Made by a program: the position numbers and the translations under genes
Shown: positions 21,530 to 32,787 of the stretch, one piece after another
Position numbering within the stretch: the stretch's first letter is position 1
Layout of the letters: each line of letters opens with the position of its first letter
The notes under the pieces: model-generated
What the model saw: the letters and a program-made list of their open reading frames with translations, nothing else
Databases searched by the model: none
What the model was told of the DNA's origin: nothing
Source: Acanthamoeba castellanii str. Neff
Taxonomy: Eukaryota > Discosea > Longamoebia > Acanthamoebidae
Direction of reading: 5' to 3'
NCBI RefSeq assembly: GCF_000313135.1
Contig: NW_004457611.1
Coordinates: 295,224 to 359,223 of the forward strand
Length of the DNA: 64,000 nucleotides

Positions 21530-21803
21530 GGCTTCGTCGTTGTGGGTTTATTATTTATTGATTTGAAAAGAATAGCACCACCTGAGATGCTGGAATTCAA
21601 GGCATTTTACACGCTATTCCGAGGCCGGAAGATACAGCAGCAATCTGGTCAACATTCCGGTACCGTAACTACTCTCACCTCACCATCAAGCAACAGCAGC
21701 TGAGGAAAAGAAGAGGAAGTCTTAACGTGGCGCAATCAAGGTTGCGCCTACCCTTTCTGTCGGGTTGGCTGCTTCTATCGGCGATAGGCAATTGGCCCAG
21801 CAG

Positions 21804-21812
21804 ATATAAAAG
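21804..21812 (+). promoter_or_regulatory. TATA box of NmrA-like gene
   Basis: ATATAAAAG about 62 bases before the ATG at 21874, in a short GC-balanced promoter with an ATTGG at 21791. Spacing fits a TATA-driven start site. Confidence 0.55.
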
Positions 21813-21873
21813 CGGGACCGAACACAATACCTCGCCACACTTACACCTCCTTTACCACCCAATCAAAAGAATA

Positions 21874-23370
21874 ATGTCTGACACCAAGCCCCTCATCGCC
21901 GTCGTTGGGTAAGCGCTCACCTCCGTCTCAATTAATTCTGCTATAAATAAAGATGATAGAAACCATATAAACAATATAAACAATATAAACAATATTGAAT
22001 GATATAGTACCTAAACAAAACAGAGCTACGGGTCGCCAGGGCGGCAGCGTGGTGGACGCACTCCTGCGCAGCGGCAAGTGGCGGGTGCGCGGTCTGTCTC
22101 GCAACACTGAGTCTGCCCAGGCCAAGGCCCTCGCGGCCAAGGGCGTCGAGATGGTGCAGTGCCACGTCAGCAACAACCCCGAGCAGCTCGTCGACGCCTT
22201 CAAGGTGAGTTTCCGCTCTGCTCCTATCAGACCATTATGAGAAGTGTAGTTACATTGTAACTAACAAATGCCTGCTGTTGATTGGTTGATCTTTGTGAAG
22301 GGCGCCTATGGCGTGTTTGCGATGACCAACTTTTGGGACCCGGAGCTCAACCAGGATTCACAGCTCGAACAGCAGCAGGGTCGCGCCATGGCTGACGCTG
22401 CAGCCAAGGCCGGAGTTCACCACTACATTTGGAGGTACAGTCCCACATTTCTACACAATATGTTGCCTACATTATTCTAAATATGTTCACATGACGCAGT
22501 ACAAGGCCACCGGCGGGGCTCTGAACCTTTCGCACTATGCGGGCAAGTACCAGGTGGAGCACTATGTCAGAACTCACCACAAGGACTCCTTCCCTGTCCA
22601 ATCATTCGGTACATACATCTTGACGATCCACTCTACATGAATATATTAAAAACTATAATGTTGATATGTATATGTGGGCAGTTTATGTGGGATTCTACTT
22701 CCAGAACGTGACCACCTTCTTCCAGCCCACGATCGAGGCCGACGGTGCGTTGGTGTTCCGCCAGCCCCTCTACAAGCATACCACCCTCCCCCTCTTCGAC
22801 GTCAACGACACCGGCAACGTCGTCGCCGCCATCTTTGACAAGGTATCACAACAGCATGTTGTGCCATTCGTGTCGACATATCAACAATTATTAACATATG
22901 TTTCAACAATGCATGTTCAGCCAGAGACATACAACGGAGAGTCGGTGCCCATCGTGGCGCAGAACTTAACCGTGACTCAGATGTGCGAGGCCATCACGAA
23001 AGGTGCGGCGCGTCGTCACGTTCGTGTGAATTGATCTGTTCTCAATTTGGCTGACCCATGTTTGTTGGTTGGCGACACAGTGAAGGGACGTGCGGCACGA
23101 CACGAACCGCAAGACTTTGCCGAGTGGGCCAAGGACCTTTCCACCGAGACGGCCGACAACATGCGATGGTACAACGACTACGCCCCGATCCACGAAGCCA
23201 GGTACCCAGGGACTCCTCCATTCAGCTCTAACGATGATATCGATAATGAGGCTGATGACTATCACAACAAAAAACAACAACACAGACACGCTGAGATCAC
23301 CGCCAAGGTGTACCCGGCCATGGCGACGTTTGAGGCCTGGCTCGCCGAGTCGAGCTGGTTGGCCCAGTAG
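21874..23370 (+). CDS. NmrA-like NAD(P)-binding protein (HSCARG type)
   Basis: Atypical SDR of the NmrA/HSCARG (NMRAL1) family, which binds NADP(H) and is thought to sense redox state rather than catalyse. Exons: 21874-21908, 22024-22204, 22301-22434, 22500-22608, 22682-22842, 22921-23002, 23081-23201, 23286-23370; about 302 residues. The dinucleotide motif is VVGATGRQGGSV, split by the first intron. Later matches: VYGVFAMTNFW-type strand (GAYGVFAMTNFWDP), AAKAGVHHYIW, and GFYFQNVTTFF. The junction of exons 3 and 4 is out of phase (TGG AG then TAC AAG): either a one-base error or a non-canonical splice. All other junctions are in phase. Confidence 0.85.
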
Positions 23371-23521
23371 GAAAATAAAAGGAGAACTATCGCACCGAGA
23401 TACGGGAAAGGCGTCTCTTTTTTAATGTGGTGCGACGAGTGGGCGGTGAGAGCGCTCAAGCAGCGCTGAGGGGAGAATGGCGCGGCTTCATTCGCACTGC
23501 ACGCGATCAGGGAAAATAGAG

Positions 23522-24333
23522 TCAGAGTCTAGGTGCTGCCCGCCGGCAGAGAGAGAGAGAGAGCCAGGTGAGTATGTTTGTACCGTTTCCGTCCATCTCC
23601 TTGACGATGTCCCTGTCCAGGTTGCCCTTGCCGGCCTGCTGCTGCGCCGCTGTACACGTGTAGCGTTTGGGAAACGCAAACGCAAACGCGCAAACGCAAA
23701 CGCAAACGCAAACGTGAGAATTCAGAGTTTGCCAAAAGCAAAGCAGTAGTACTACTCGAAAAGACAACCAGCAAGAGGAGGAAAGGCGTACAAGAGTCGG
23801 CATGGGCAAGGTTAGCGGCCTCTTCCATCACGGCATCGACCTGTGGCGAGCCCAACGCGTTTGAGGAGGAGAGGGGGAGTGAGTCAGCATATCGCTACGC
23901 GAAGATGGAAGAGGGGGAGGGGAGGCTCTCAACGCACCTGCTGCTTGGTGGCGGCAACGGCGGCCTCGGTGGCCTGCTTCTCGGCCTCGGCCTTGACGAG
24001 CGCCTTCTCGGCCAACCGCCGCTTCTCTCGCCTCGCGATCCGCTTTACGTCTACATCGATACATAATAAATAAATAAAATAAATAAAATCCATACATCTA
24101 AAATCGATGTAATGGAAGCGCGAGCGTACTTGTGACATAGGTGCGGGTGCCGAGGGCGGGCAGCGTGAAGGAGGAGGTGGAAGAGGAAGCGAAGGTGGGG
24201 AATCGTCCGAAAGCTGTGGGGAAAAATCGTAAAAATTACAATTAAAGGAGATGTGGGCAGATTAGGGAAACCTACAAGTGGAGGCGACGGACGAGGGGCG
24301 CGACAGCGCCAAGCGACGGCTAGGGGCAAACAT
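23522..24333 (-). CDS. Small mitochondrial-targeted coiled-coil protein
   Basis: Six short exons (24333-24276, 24213-24130, 24050-23938, 23840-23792, 23649-23584, 23535-23522) give 127 residues. The N-terminus (MFAPSRRLALSRPSSVASTS) lacks acidic residues and is Arg/Ser-rich, a typical mitochondrial presequence. A charged helix follows (KRIARREKRRLAEKALVKAE...ATEAAVAATKQQ), likely coiled coil. No family recognised. All junctions keep phase, which supports the model despite the small exons. One intron carries a (GCAAAC)n repeat. Confidence 0.6.
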
Positions 24334-24921
24334 TGAGTGGTGTAATCTCTCGTCCGGAGCACAAAATAAATCGACAAACGATCTTGTTGGTGTGAAAGAA
24401 AATGGCTGGGAATTTGTTTTCTCTTTGGTTTATTTGGTGGACATCTCCGAAGAACTGTAGATCGCTGAGAGGCGCAGTCGCCCGCTTGTCATCCAAACCC
24501 AAACGGCCCGAAGTACTGAGGGAGAAGGGCCGGCCGGTCCTTTTTGGATGCTCACCTCGCCCAATCGCAGGAGACGCCTGTACCCTCCCACCCTCCATTT
24601 TTATTGAGTTAATTGCTGCATTCTTTTATTCTATTCTATTTATTCTCCCTTTTATTTTATTCCTCCTCTATCTACACCCATAAATACAGAAAATAATTTA
24701 TTATTTTTATTAATCGATAAGACTTGTGCAGGAGAACTGAGTGCGAGGAAGTGGAACGAGGCGAGACGCCGTTCGCAGCAGTTGCTGGTCTGCCGTCATC
24801 TGTCGACGCTCCTCTCATTCAACACCACCACCAGGCAACCACGCTCGCCAATATCATCAACGATCATCGCCTCCACCATCACCACAGCGACGTCTACATC
24901 GACCTCGAGGGCGCCGGCAAC
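24334..24921. other. Divergent promoter region
   Basis: About 590 bases between divergent starts. It contains a T/A-rich tract (24600-24720) ending near an acceptor-like TTGTGCAG (24723-24730), so a 5'-UTR intron of the peptidase gene is possible. No coding feature recognised. Confidence 0.4.
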
Positions 24922-27900
24922 ATGCAGCGGGCACGCTCGACCGATCGGCCGTCCGCGCTGTCCTTCCTGCCGCCACCCTCCGTCTCCTCTTCGTCCACCT
25001 CATCGCGGTTCGACGACGACCTTCTCTCCAAACGCTCTCCACGCTCTTCCTCCTCCTCTCTTCCCTTCATGATGTCATCATCATCTTCTTCTTCCTCTTC
25101 ATCATCATTGTCTTCATCTGCCACCACCTTCTTCTCGAGCCTGTTTCCTTCTTCTTCATCACCCGTGTCATCATCTTCATCATCGTCTTCTTCTTTGTCG
25201 ACAGCGGCAACTGCGTTTGTGCTTCTGCTGCCGCCGCAGCTGCGGCGTCGACCGCTGCTCCTGCTGCTGGTCACAATGCTGGTCGCCTTCTCGCTCATCG
25301 CGCTCATGCGCCTGCCCGGCGGCCCCGCGGCCTCTGCCGAGTCAGCCGCCACCTTAACTTCTCTTCCCTCCGGCGCTGCCCACGACGCCGCCGTGGACTT
25401 GTCGCGGCCCAGGCGGCCAGGCTCGGGCGACTCGTACGTCGTCACCAGGAATCCCAGTAATTCAGGCATTTTACTATGTAACGAGGTTTCACGCTGACAT
25501 CTGACTCGCGTATCCAGTCAGCAGGAGCGCGCGCAGGGAGGTCGGGCCGAGGTCGGCGGCGGCGGCGGCGGCGGCGACCACGTCAGCCGGAGCCCGCTGG
25601 TGAAGCTGCTCGACGACCTGCGACCAGAGGAGCTGCAGACACATCTGGTGCGCGCGCACCAACATTGGCGATTACATCATTACTTGCATTGACTGGCAAG
25701 CTTTATGTGTGTACTTGGCTCAGGAATATCTGAGCGACGACCTGATGGAGGGCAGAGGCACAGGCACCCGAGGGGAGGTACGCACACGCACACGCACACG
25801 CACCACCGCACGCACACATTAATGTGGATGGGACATTGGGCGAAACAGGAGTTGGCCACGTTGTATATAGCGGCGCAGATGAAACTCATCGGACTCTTCA
25901 CTACTAAGTCGGCGTCGACGTCGCCATCGCTCAAGGACTACATTGTTGACGTGCCCCTCGTGGGCATCTCCACGACCGAGAGCCGCAGGGCCGCCGCCGA
26001 CGCCGATCGGCCGCGGCCGCCGCTGACCTTCACCCGCCTTCACGAAGCGTCGACACAGACAACAACAACTGTCGACACACGAGGCACCGCCACCGCGGAC
26101 AACTCGCAGCCGTGCCAAACCGACGAATCGGAAGAGGCGGGCGCCGACCCGGCCAATCAGCAATGCGGCACCGGTGGTGATGGCGATGATGAAGAAGACG
26201 ACAGCAGCGGCAATCGTGCTGACGGTGCCGACGCGGAGCGAAGTGGTGGTGTCGACGAAGGCGAAGGCGCGGATCGGGTCGAGCTGCGGCTGTGGGACGA
26301 CTTTGTGGTCACGGCCGACTACCAGGCCATCCGGGAGGCCATGGCCGACGGCGACACCAACGAAGCGGCGGCGACCGGAAGTGCGACGGGCGAGACGGAA
26401 TGGCGCGTGACGGCCGACGAGCTGGTCTTCCTCGGGTTCGGCATTCACGCCGAGCAGTGGTCAAGGAACGACTACCGAGACGCGGTGCGTGCCGTGCGTA
26501 CCGTGCGTGCCGTGCGTGTCGTGCGTGCGTGCGTGCGTTGTCCATAGACTCACCTCTTCACGAAATGCGTGGGCAGGACGGCGGGGAGGTGGATATCCGG
26601 GGCAAGCTGGTGGTGTGCTTCGTCAACGAGCCCCAGCCGACGGAAGACCAGCCCGACCTCTTCGAGGGCAGCAAGCTCACCTACTACGGTACTCTTTGAA
26701 TTCCTTTGCATTTCTATTTTATTTATATTTATATTTATTCATTCCATTTTATTTCTATTTTATAATGTTATATATAATATTGATATATTAATTTCTGTTG
26801 ATGTTGCGTGTAGGACGATGGACGTACAAGGTGGAGGAGGTGCGACGAAGAGGCGCACGAGGCATCTTCCTCATCTACACGCCCGACACGGCCGGCTATC
26901 CCTTCACGTAGTGCCCCCCCTCTCTTTCCCAAGCCTTGAAGACTTCTTGCGTTCACCACCAACTAATCACCAACCAACCACCCATCATCACCACCGCCAG
27001 GGTGATCTCCAACAACCGGGAGCCGCTGCAGGTGCCGGCCAAGCGATTCAACGTCGGACTGGAGGTGGTGGCCTGGCTCACCGAGGAGTCCGCTGCGAGT
27101 CTCGCCCGCCTCTGCGGTAGCACTCTCGCCGTACGTTTCCTGGCGCATCACGCACACACGCACACCACCGCACGCGCAACACGACACGCACGACACGCAC
27201 GACACACGACACGTTTGACATTGCTTGTGTTGTGCAACAGGAGTGGTACGATGCAGCGGTGTCTCCCGACTTCGTGGCGCGTCGACTCCCCGTGGCGACG
27301 TCGCTCGACGTGGTGTTGGGCGTGCGCAGCTTCAAGGCCAAGAACGTGGCGGGCCTGCTACCGGGCGAGACCAGCGAGTGCATCCTCATCACCGCTCATC
27401 ACGGTACCCACGCCTTGCACGAAAACAATTAAGTAATAAGTTATAAACCATTAGTAATAATTATAAATAAGTAAATAATAACGGAAATAGAAATCAACTT
27501 ACTTATCTAGGCACATAACAGATCACTTGGGCATGGGACCACCGGGCGACAGCGACCAGGACCGTATCTACAATGGAGGTTGGACGTGTTGTGTGTGTCG
27601 TGTGTCTGTGTGTGTGTGTCGTGTCGTGTCGTGTCGTGTCGTGTCGTGTGTCGTGTGTGGACTACTGGATCCAGTAGAGAGAGCTGTTTACTAAACTGGC
27701 GTTATGTTTGCAGCGGTCGACAATGCAAGCGGGGTGTCAATGATGCTGACGCTGGCGCGTGCCCTCGCACAGCACCGGGGCACCTTGAAGCGATCTTTCC
27801 TCTTTGTGAGCCTCACCGGCGAAGAGGCCGGCCTCATCGGCGCTCAGGTACCCACTATGCGCTTGTGTGTGCGTGCGTGTGCGGCCGTTGCGTGCGTGCG

Positions 27901-28964
27901 TGACTTCTGGTAACGATGCACACCGCTAGAGGTTGGAGTGGAAGTTGAGGAAGATGAAAAGAGGAAGAGGAGGAAGAAGAAGGGGAAGGGGAAGAAGATG
28001 TGGAAGACGAAGAAGAAGAAGAGGACAATTTGTGGATGGGGAGATGAGCAGGTACATGTGGTGAGCTGTGGCCCGCGCGAGCGACGCCAAGCTCACGACA
28101 CACGATACACGACACGATACACACGATACACACGACACACAGGCATACGTGGCCAACCCACCGGTGCCGCTCACGCGTACCCTGGCCAACATCAATTTTG
28201 ATATGCTCAACCTGGACGGCCTGACGCTGGACATCGTCGGTCTGGGCAGCGACGAAACCAAACTTGGCCGCATGTTCACCGCCGCCGCGCACGCCGAGGG
28301 TACGCGCATTCTTGGCATTACGCGCACGCACTCGCACTCGCACTCGCACTCACGACGCACACGACGCACACGACACACGACACACACGCACTCACGTCGC
28401 ACGACACAACACGCGTGTGGCAGGTATGAGCGTGAGCGGCGACCCGAACCCGGGCCAGGGCAGTTTCATTCGGTCGGACTCGTGGGTGTTCCACAAGGCC
28501 GGCATTCCCTCCATCTACCCGTGGACCGGCAAACACTTTGTCGGCCGCCCGTCCGACTACGCCGCCACCCGCAAGTACGTCGCGTGCGCGTGCTATGTGT
28601 CGTGCGTCGTGTTGCTCACGCGTGTGTGTGCGGTCGTGTGTGTGTGTATGTGTGTGTGTGCGTGGTGTCAGGGCGTGGTACGTGAAGACCAAGTACCACG
28701 GACCCGGCGACGAGTACGACCCGCGGTGGTCGCTGGCCGGCGCGCTCCAGCAGGGCCGCGTGGCTCTCCGCCTGGCCTACGCCCTCGCCACCTCGACCCG
28801 CCCGCTCAACGTCGACGCCGACGAGCTTATCAACCTCGGCAACCTCGCCTCCGCTGTACCCCCACCCCCCCTTGTGCCCTCTCCTTTCTTTTCTCTTAAT
28901 TAACACTTGTGTGTCGTGTGCGTGTGTCGTGTCGTGTCGTATCGTTGTGTGCGTGTTCCAGTGA
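24922..28964 (+). CDS. M28-family zinc aminopeptidase with PA domain, membrane-anchored
   Basis: Fourteen exons starting 24922-25433 and ending 28672-28855 plus a terminal exon at 28962 whose first codon is the stop; 838 residues. Ser-rich cytoplasmic N-terminus, then a single hydrophobic anchor (PLLLLLVTMLVAFSLIALM, ~residues 112-130), so a type II orientation is expected. A protease-associated domain lies before the catalytic part (DIRGKLVVCFVNEP...VRRRGARGIFLIYTPDTAG). Peptidase ligands: His/Asp in TAHHDHLGMG, Asp in AVDNASG, Glu-Glu in TGEEAGLIGAQ, Asp in NINFDML, His in VFHKAGIPSI. This is the two-zinc aminopeptidase pattern and appears complete. An unusual 212-residue exon (25849-26484) inserts an acidic, Thr/Ala-rich region. 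The 295-bp intron 27848-28142 contains a purine-rich tract that reads as a Lys/Arg ORF but is skipped when phase is respected. Confidence 0.88.
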
Positions 28965-29017
28965 ATGTGTGTTGGAATGCAAACAATTGTTTAAATTGTT
29001 AGAATTGTTGGGTGGGT

Positions 29018-29806
29018 TCAGGACGGTTCGGCAAAGAGGGACACGAGGGGCGGCAGTCGCACAGCGCCGCACCGTTCGCCCGCGGGCAGCGGCAGCCACG
29101 TCGTCGACATTAATGGCGCTGATGGCGATAATGACGACAATGGAGAAGGAGAAGAAGAAGAGAATGGAAGAGAAAGAGAAGCGGAAGAGAGCGGATAGGA
29201 GAAGTGGAGGAGACCGGCCGTCGAGCTGCTGCTGCCGCCGAAGGTGCTCTCTTCGTTCTTTTGTGTCTCTTTCCCGTCGTTTTCGTCGCCGTCTTCGTTC
29301 TTTTCGGTCTTCACCGTCACCGTCGTCGCCGCCATCGTCGTTTTCGGCGACTCTCGTCGTGTCGACTGCCGACACAGCGAAGCTCTTCTTCGCGTGGCCG
29401 CGGCGCAGCCGACCGCGGCCGTGGCCGATGACGTGGCAGCCGTCGTTCGTCGGTGGTGGCGCTGGGCCAGGAGGATTTGCCGCTGGATCTGGAGGAGCAG
29501 GTACTGGTGCTGCCTGTGCTGCTGGACCTGGACGAGCTTGCACGCCGCATCACCCGGTGCCGCTTCGCCTCGCCAGCTTCGCGTTGCTGCTGCTGATGGT
29601 GGTGGTACTGATGATGGTGATGGTGATGGGGATGATGATGTAGACGTGGAGAGGGCGGCCGCCATCTCGTGGCGTCGCACGCGCTTGGCCTCGCGGACCT
29701 GGGCCTCGATTCGCTTGAAGCCGTCCTCGGTGCCGCGCTGGCAATGGCCGGCCTGCTCCCTCTTCCTCTTCTGCAGCCGCTGTACCAGTACGTCCTCTAT
29801 CTTCAT
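29018..29806 (-). CDS. Low-complexity protein, unknown
   Basis: Open frame of 262 residues from ATG 29806. The N-terminal ~50 residues are helical and basic (KIEDVLVQRLQKRKREQAGH, EDGFKRIEAQVREAKRVRRH), suggesting a coiled coil or DNA/RNA-binding helix. The rest is Gln/His-rich (VQVQQHRQHQYLLLQIQRQI) and Ser-rich. No known domain. An acceptor-like CAACAG just before the ATG suggests an upstream untranslated or coding exon. Confidence rests on the length of the frame and the N-terminal helices. Confidence 0.45.
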   Translation of the reverse strand: MKIEDVLVQRLQKRKREQAGHCQRGTEDGFKRIEAQVREAKRVRRHEMAAALSTSTSSSPSPSPSSVPPPSAAATRSWRGEAAPGDAACKLVQVQQHRQHQYLLLQIQRQILLAQRHHRRTTAATSSATAAVGCAAATRRRASLCRQSTRRESPKTTMAATTVTVKTEKNEDGDENDGKETQKNEESTFGGSSSSTAGLLHFSYPLSSASLSLPFSSSSPSPLSSLSPSAPLMSTTWLPLPAGERCGAVRLPPLVSLFAEPS

Positions 29807-30680
29807 TGTTCTGTTGTACACACAACACATATACATAACTTATTATTAGTTATCTCTTTCTATTTATATTATTTATATTTATTATTCTGATTGTCTCTAC
29901 GTGCAAGAAGAAGAAGGTGGTGGAGGTGAAGGTACCTTTGTGATGTGTTGGTGTGGTGTGTGACGGAATGATGATAACAAAAACGCTGTTCTGGTGTGTG
30001 TTTGGTTTTTATGAGAGGGGATGCGGGATGTGGTACGGTTGTATATGCGAGTCGTGTAGCTGATTGGGCGAGAATGGGGTATAGTAGGAGAGTACCTGCG
30101 TGCGCGGTTGGCAACACCACCAGATGACGTCGTCCAGCACACGCCCGCGAACTCCTACGCGCTCGGCCTGGGCAGAGTGACCACTCGAGGGGCCTGTATG
30201 ACCTCTCTCCTGTGCAACACGAGGCCTCGAGCTTGCTCGCCGATAGGCTCGTTTTTATCTCAAGTGATTTCCGCCTGTGCGACGAGTCGAGCTTGGTGGG
30301 ATAGGTGATGCTGTGAGGCCTCGAATTCGATGTTCGCGTAGAGCGGTTCGACGGCTCGTGGTGTCTGCGGAAACCGTGGCTACCGACTACACCGTCCACT
30401 TCGACCTGGTACCGCAAGGTTGTTGGGAGGTCGGCTTCTCGTGGAGGCTTCTTCTTCGCACACCATGTGGCACACGTTCCGGGACCAGTGCCGCCGAGTG
30501 CCATACTTCCAAGTGTCGCACAGAAGCGGAAGTACACCGTTTCCGACTTCTGTTTCGTTTCGTTTTTGTTTCGCAAATGAATTTCATTTTCACGCGGCAG
30601 AAAACAGAAAAGAAAATCACCCACCCCAACCAAAGTTGTTTTGACACGTCCGCGACCTTGGGCGCTGTGGCACAGACAAG
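29807..30680. other. Intergenic region upstream of glycosyltransferase
   Basis: About 870 bases between divergent genes. Scattered frames on both strands look accidental. A minus-strand donor-like site (CGCAG/GTACTC, ~30095) could end a first exon of the preceding gene. No RNA gene or repeat recognised. Confidence 0.35.
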
Positions 30681-32671
30681 ATGAGAGGCGTGGTGGTGCT
30701 GGGTCCGCGGGGCGTGCTGACAGTGGCCGCGGTGCTCCTCCTGCAGAGCGGGATCATTGGCTACCTCCTCTACCGGAGCGCCTCTGGGCTGGACGACTGC
30801 ACGGACCTGCCGGGCCTCGGCCGGCCCCTGCCCCTCGCCTTCCTCCCTCCACAGCAGCAGCCGCCACCACTCGGCGACCCCGACGACGGCCGCGGCCCGC
30901 GGGACGCGCCGCCCCCCACTTTCGAAAAAAAGGTTCTTCATTTTATTTCTCTATTTATTTTTATACTATTTTGAGATTGCTGTTTTATATAATTAATTTG
31001 ATTATTTATTTTTTTGGGAGATTATTCTTTATTGTATTTTAAAATTAATTGACAATAATGAATGGGAGGGCAGCCGGTGGTGATGGGCATGGCGACGGGC
31101 TACCGATGGGACGCCCTCCGCAACTTCGTGATATCCCTCCGCTACACGAACTTTGCCGTACGCTGCCCTTTGCCCTTTGCATGTGCGCTGTGTGTCGTGT
31201 GTGTCGTGTGTCGTGTCGTGCGGCATGTTCAACACAGAGAAGTGACACACACAAATGCGTACGTGCAGGGCGATGTCGTGCTGTTCGTCTCGCAGGAGGC
31301 CCAATCCGACGACGACCTCATGCAGCGATTACGGTACTTGCTCCCCACTCTACATTCAAGCGTGTGCGGCCATGCGTGTGTGTGTCGTGGTGTGTCGTGG
31401 TGTGTCGTGTGTTGTGGTGCGTGGGCGGGTCAGCTGCATTCAACTGACGAGCTGTGTGCGATTGCACACAGATTCTACAATGTGACAACGGTGGTCGTGA
31501 GTTCGAAGTTCCCCTACTTCGAGAAGGGCTCACTGCCGCACCTGATGGTCGAGCGCCTGCTGTTCCCGCCCATGCCGGAGCTAAAAGCCATGAATCGGAG
31601 GTAAACTCCCTTGACCCAAGCACATCTTCCCCCCCCCCGCGCTGTTGGCTGATTGGCCTTCTTCCCAGATTCCACATCATGCAGCTGTGGCTGACGGCCT
31701 ACGGGAGCTTCTATGACTGTACGTCTGATGACACACACGGCACACACGGCACACACGGCACACACGGCACACACGGCACACACGGCACACACGACACACA
31801 CGACACACACGACACACGACATACGATGACACGACACACACGACCCACACGACACACGATGATACACACGCGACTGACAGCGGTTGGGCTGGGCAGATGT
31901 GCTGATCACGGACACGAGAGACGTGGTCTTCCAGAAGGATCCCTTCGACTGGGCGCACCCCAGTACGCTCCCCCCCCACATGTTAATGTTATGAACAATA
32001 ACACATTGGTGTGTGTCGACAGACGAAAAGATAATCTGTTCGGGGACGACGTTTGGGAGCACGGAGCAGATGCTGTGGTACCTCCAACGCATGAACGCCT
32101 GGATTGGCAAGGTCATCGACCGCCACAAACCTCGGTACCCCCTACCTCCCCCGTCCCTTTGATTTCTGATTGGCCTCCGGCGACAAGTGCTGACGTCATT
32201 TGGGGGGCTTGGGGGGTGGTGGGTGTCGACACAGGGAGCGGGAGGCGGGGGAGACGGTGGACCGGGACATCTTCGATCAGGCGGTCCACATGTACATCGT
32301 CTACCGGCTCGACTGGCACGACCGGCTCGTGCGCCTCGAAAACGCTCGCAGCCCCGTGCTCACCGTCGGCAGCTTCGGCGAATTCAAGACTCAGTCCCCA
32401 GTACTCTTCTTCGATTTGTGTCGTGTCGTTGGTCATGTCGTGCGTGTCGTGTCGTGTCGTGCCGTGCGTGTCATGTCGTGCTGTGTGTGTGTCTCACGTG
32501 GATGGACAGCCGCTGCAGGTGCTGAACGACGATGGGCTGGTGGCCAACGTGCTGCACCAGTACGACAGGTACACCGAGCTTGTGCAGACGTTCGATACCC
32601 GCCTGCGCTTCCTCGAGCGGCAAAGCTTCAACTTCCACGTCCCCCTCACCGCCGTCCAGGTCCGAAGCTGA
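30681..32671 (+). CDS. Putative type II membrane glycosyltransferase
   Basis: Nine exons (30681-30932, 31074-31157, 31269-31333, 31472-31600, 31669-31718, 31897-31962, 32023-32134, 32235-32400, 32510-32671) give 361 residues with all phases consistent. A single N-terminal anchor (VLTVAAVLLLQSGIIGYLLY) and a Pro-rich stem suit a Golgi enzyme. The body has GT-A-like features: GDVVLFVSQEAQSDDDL, IMQLWLTAYGSFYDYVLITD, then the DxD-type DTRDVVFQKDPF, and IICSGTTFGSTEQMLWYLQR and FDQAVHMYIVYRL (acceptor-side Asp-Gln). These match a broad eukaryotic family with a TDxRDVxFQxDPF block; donor and acceptor sugars cannot be told from the sequence. Confidence 0.65.
31731..31870. repeat. Intronic 9-bp tandem repeat (ACACACGGC)n
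   Basis: About seven units of ACACACGGC followed by ACACACGAC variants inside the intron 31719-31896 of the glycosyltransferase gene. Likely length-polymorphic. Confidence 0.85.
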
Positions 32672-32787
32672 CCAAAATAGTAAAAAGGAAAATAAAAAGG
32701 AGGAAATCCTGGAGAAACTACACTTTTGTTCCAAGAAACAATTTTAGTAGAGGAGATTGATCAATCTGGGCGCGACAGAGGAGAAGA

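Noticed and set aside
27916..28052. Lys/Arg/Glu-rich frame inside the M28 gene
   Set aside because: Including it breaks phase; skipping it joins GLIGAQ directly to AYVANPP as the peptidase family requires.
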